A stretch of 64,000 nt of DNA from Lycocorax pyrrhopterus obiensis (Eukaryota > Chordata > Aves > Passeriformes > Paradisaeidae), in the NCBI GenBank assembly GCA_014706295.1, contig JACSVZ010000007.1, positions 43,600,975 to 43,664,974 of the forward strand, written 5' to 3'. Shown in pieces: positions 63,601 to 64,000 of the stretch (the stretch's first letter is position 1; every line of letters starts with the position of its first letter). The translations under genes were made by a program, and so were the position numbers. The notes below the pieces were generated by a model. It saw only the letters and a program-made list of their open reading frames with translations. It was not told where the DNA came from and ran no database searches.

Positions 63601-64000
63601 AAGTCTGTTATGGTGTCTGTAGTGGGACTGCATTTTTTTATGATCACTGCTTGCAGTCATTGTTCATTTAACCAGATCACGTTTTTCCAGGTGCCATTTC
63701 TGCTCTATTTTTATGTATCTGGCATGATTTTCTCTTGCACAGAGCAGTGAAATTTGTGCTGTAGCCCACATGGCAGCATCAGGAAGCCAATTTTAACTTG
63801 ATTGACCTTGTTTGGCATCAGACCGTGTGCAGAAGTTCAGCCATTCCTGGTTCTAGACCCAGAATTTGCTTTCCTACTTGTGCGTAATTTGGGAAAACTC
63901 ATAATTCAGTTGATGCCTTTGACAGAGTACCAGGTACAGGGAGTTGTCTTAAGCAATCCCTTCAGGCAAATCTTAGTGGGTAGGGCTGTGATTCTTTTTT

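Larger units (their letters stand above)
50192..64000 (+). other. NRXN3: NRXN3 intron downstream of the stalk exon (5' part)
   Basis: At least 13.8 kb of intron follows the strong donor CCAG|GTGAGT. It contains two sense CR1 tails (51.0-51.5 and 60.3-60.6 kb), a probable solo LTR (56.6-56.9 kb) and a small inverted repeat (55.8 kb). I looked for the next NRXN3 exons, which should begin Pro-Thr-Ser-Asp-Asp-Leu and carry an acidic Ser-Asp-Asp-Glu-Asp run, and for SS5 alternative exons; none is present. A 158-codon minus-strand frame (57942-58418) is unlike any family I know. Otherwise I see nothing beyond AT-rich intron. Confidence 0.9.

Noticed and set aside
50192..64000. Search for the SS5 and transmembrane exons of NRXN3
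   Set aside because: No open block with the Ser-Asp-Asp-Glu-Asp run, the Gly-Met-Val-Val-Gly-Ile membrane segment or a C-terminal Glu-Tyr-Tyr-Val was found; they must lie further 3'.
1..64000. CRISPR array, bacterial operons, tRNA or rRNA genes
   Set aside because: No spaced direct repeats, ribosome-binding sites, cloverleaf genes or rRNA motifs were seen; the tandem repeats are microsatellites in a eukaryotic intron.

Overview
The window is part of a vertebrate nuclear gene, almost certainly from a bird. It is AT-rich, and only about 570 of 64,000 bases (0.9%) look coding. Those bases lie in three short blocks with consensus splice sites. Four CR1 LINE tails, of the type with repeated ATTCTRTGA 3' ends, are the main lineage clue, because CR1 dominates avian genomes; I cannot name the species. 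There are no prokaryotic operons, no CRISPR array and no recognisable RNA genes.

The gene is neurexin-3 (NRXN3), read on the + strand. The three exons encode the second half of the last laminin-neurexin-sex hormone globulin domain (LNS6 of the alpha form, the only LNS domain of the beta form) and the start of the Thr-rich stalk. They are: 24210-24381 (172 nt, enters in phase 0, leaves in phase 1); 43478-43567 (90 nt, the alternatively spliced cassette at splice site 4, SS4); and 49884-50191 (308 nt, enters in phase 1, leaves in phase 0). The 90-nt cassette can be included or skipped without changing frame. The paralogue call rests on the SS4 insert and the flanking sequence, which match NRXN3 rather than NRXN1 as I recall those proteins.

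Layout: 1-24209 is the end of a long upstream intron (GC-rich patch, a MIR-like fragment, one CR1). 24382-43477 is a 19.1-kb intron with a (TTCTC)n tract of about 320 bp, an antisense CR1 and a clear MIR relic. 43568-49883 is a 6.3-kb intron that starts with a dense U(U/A)AA cluster next to the SS4 exon and also holds a palindromic old repeat, a second MIR-like relic and a possible unannotated 60-nt exon. 50192-64000 is the start of the next intron, with two sense CR1 tails and a probable solo LTR. The beta promoter, SS5, transmembrane and cytoplasmic exons are not visible here.

The most useful signals concern SS4, the switch that sets which postsynaptic partners neurexins bind. The SS4 acceptor is weak and preceded by two competing AGs, each of which would bring in an immediate stop. 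The downstream intron has the motif cluster expected for SAM68/SLM2-type (KHDRBS) regulation. A 60-nt, in-phase, CpG-rich exon candidate lies between SS4 and the next exon. I found no clearly new biological system; the candidate exon and the layered SS4 splice-site arrangement are the best leads.
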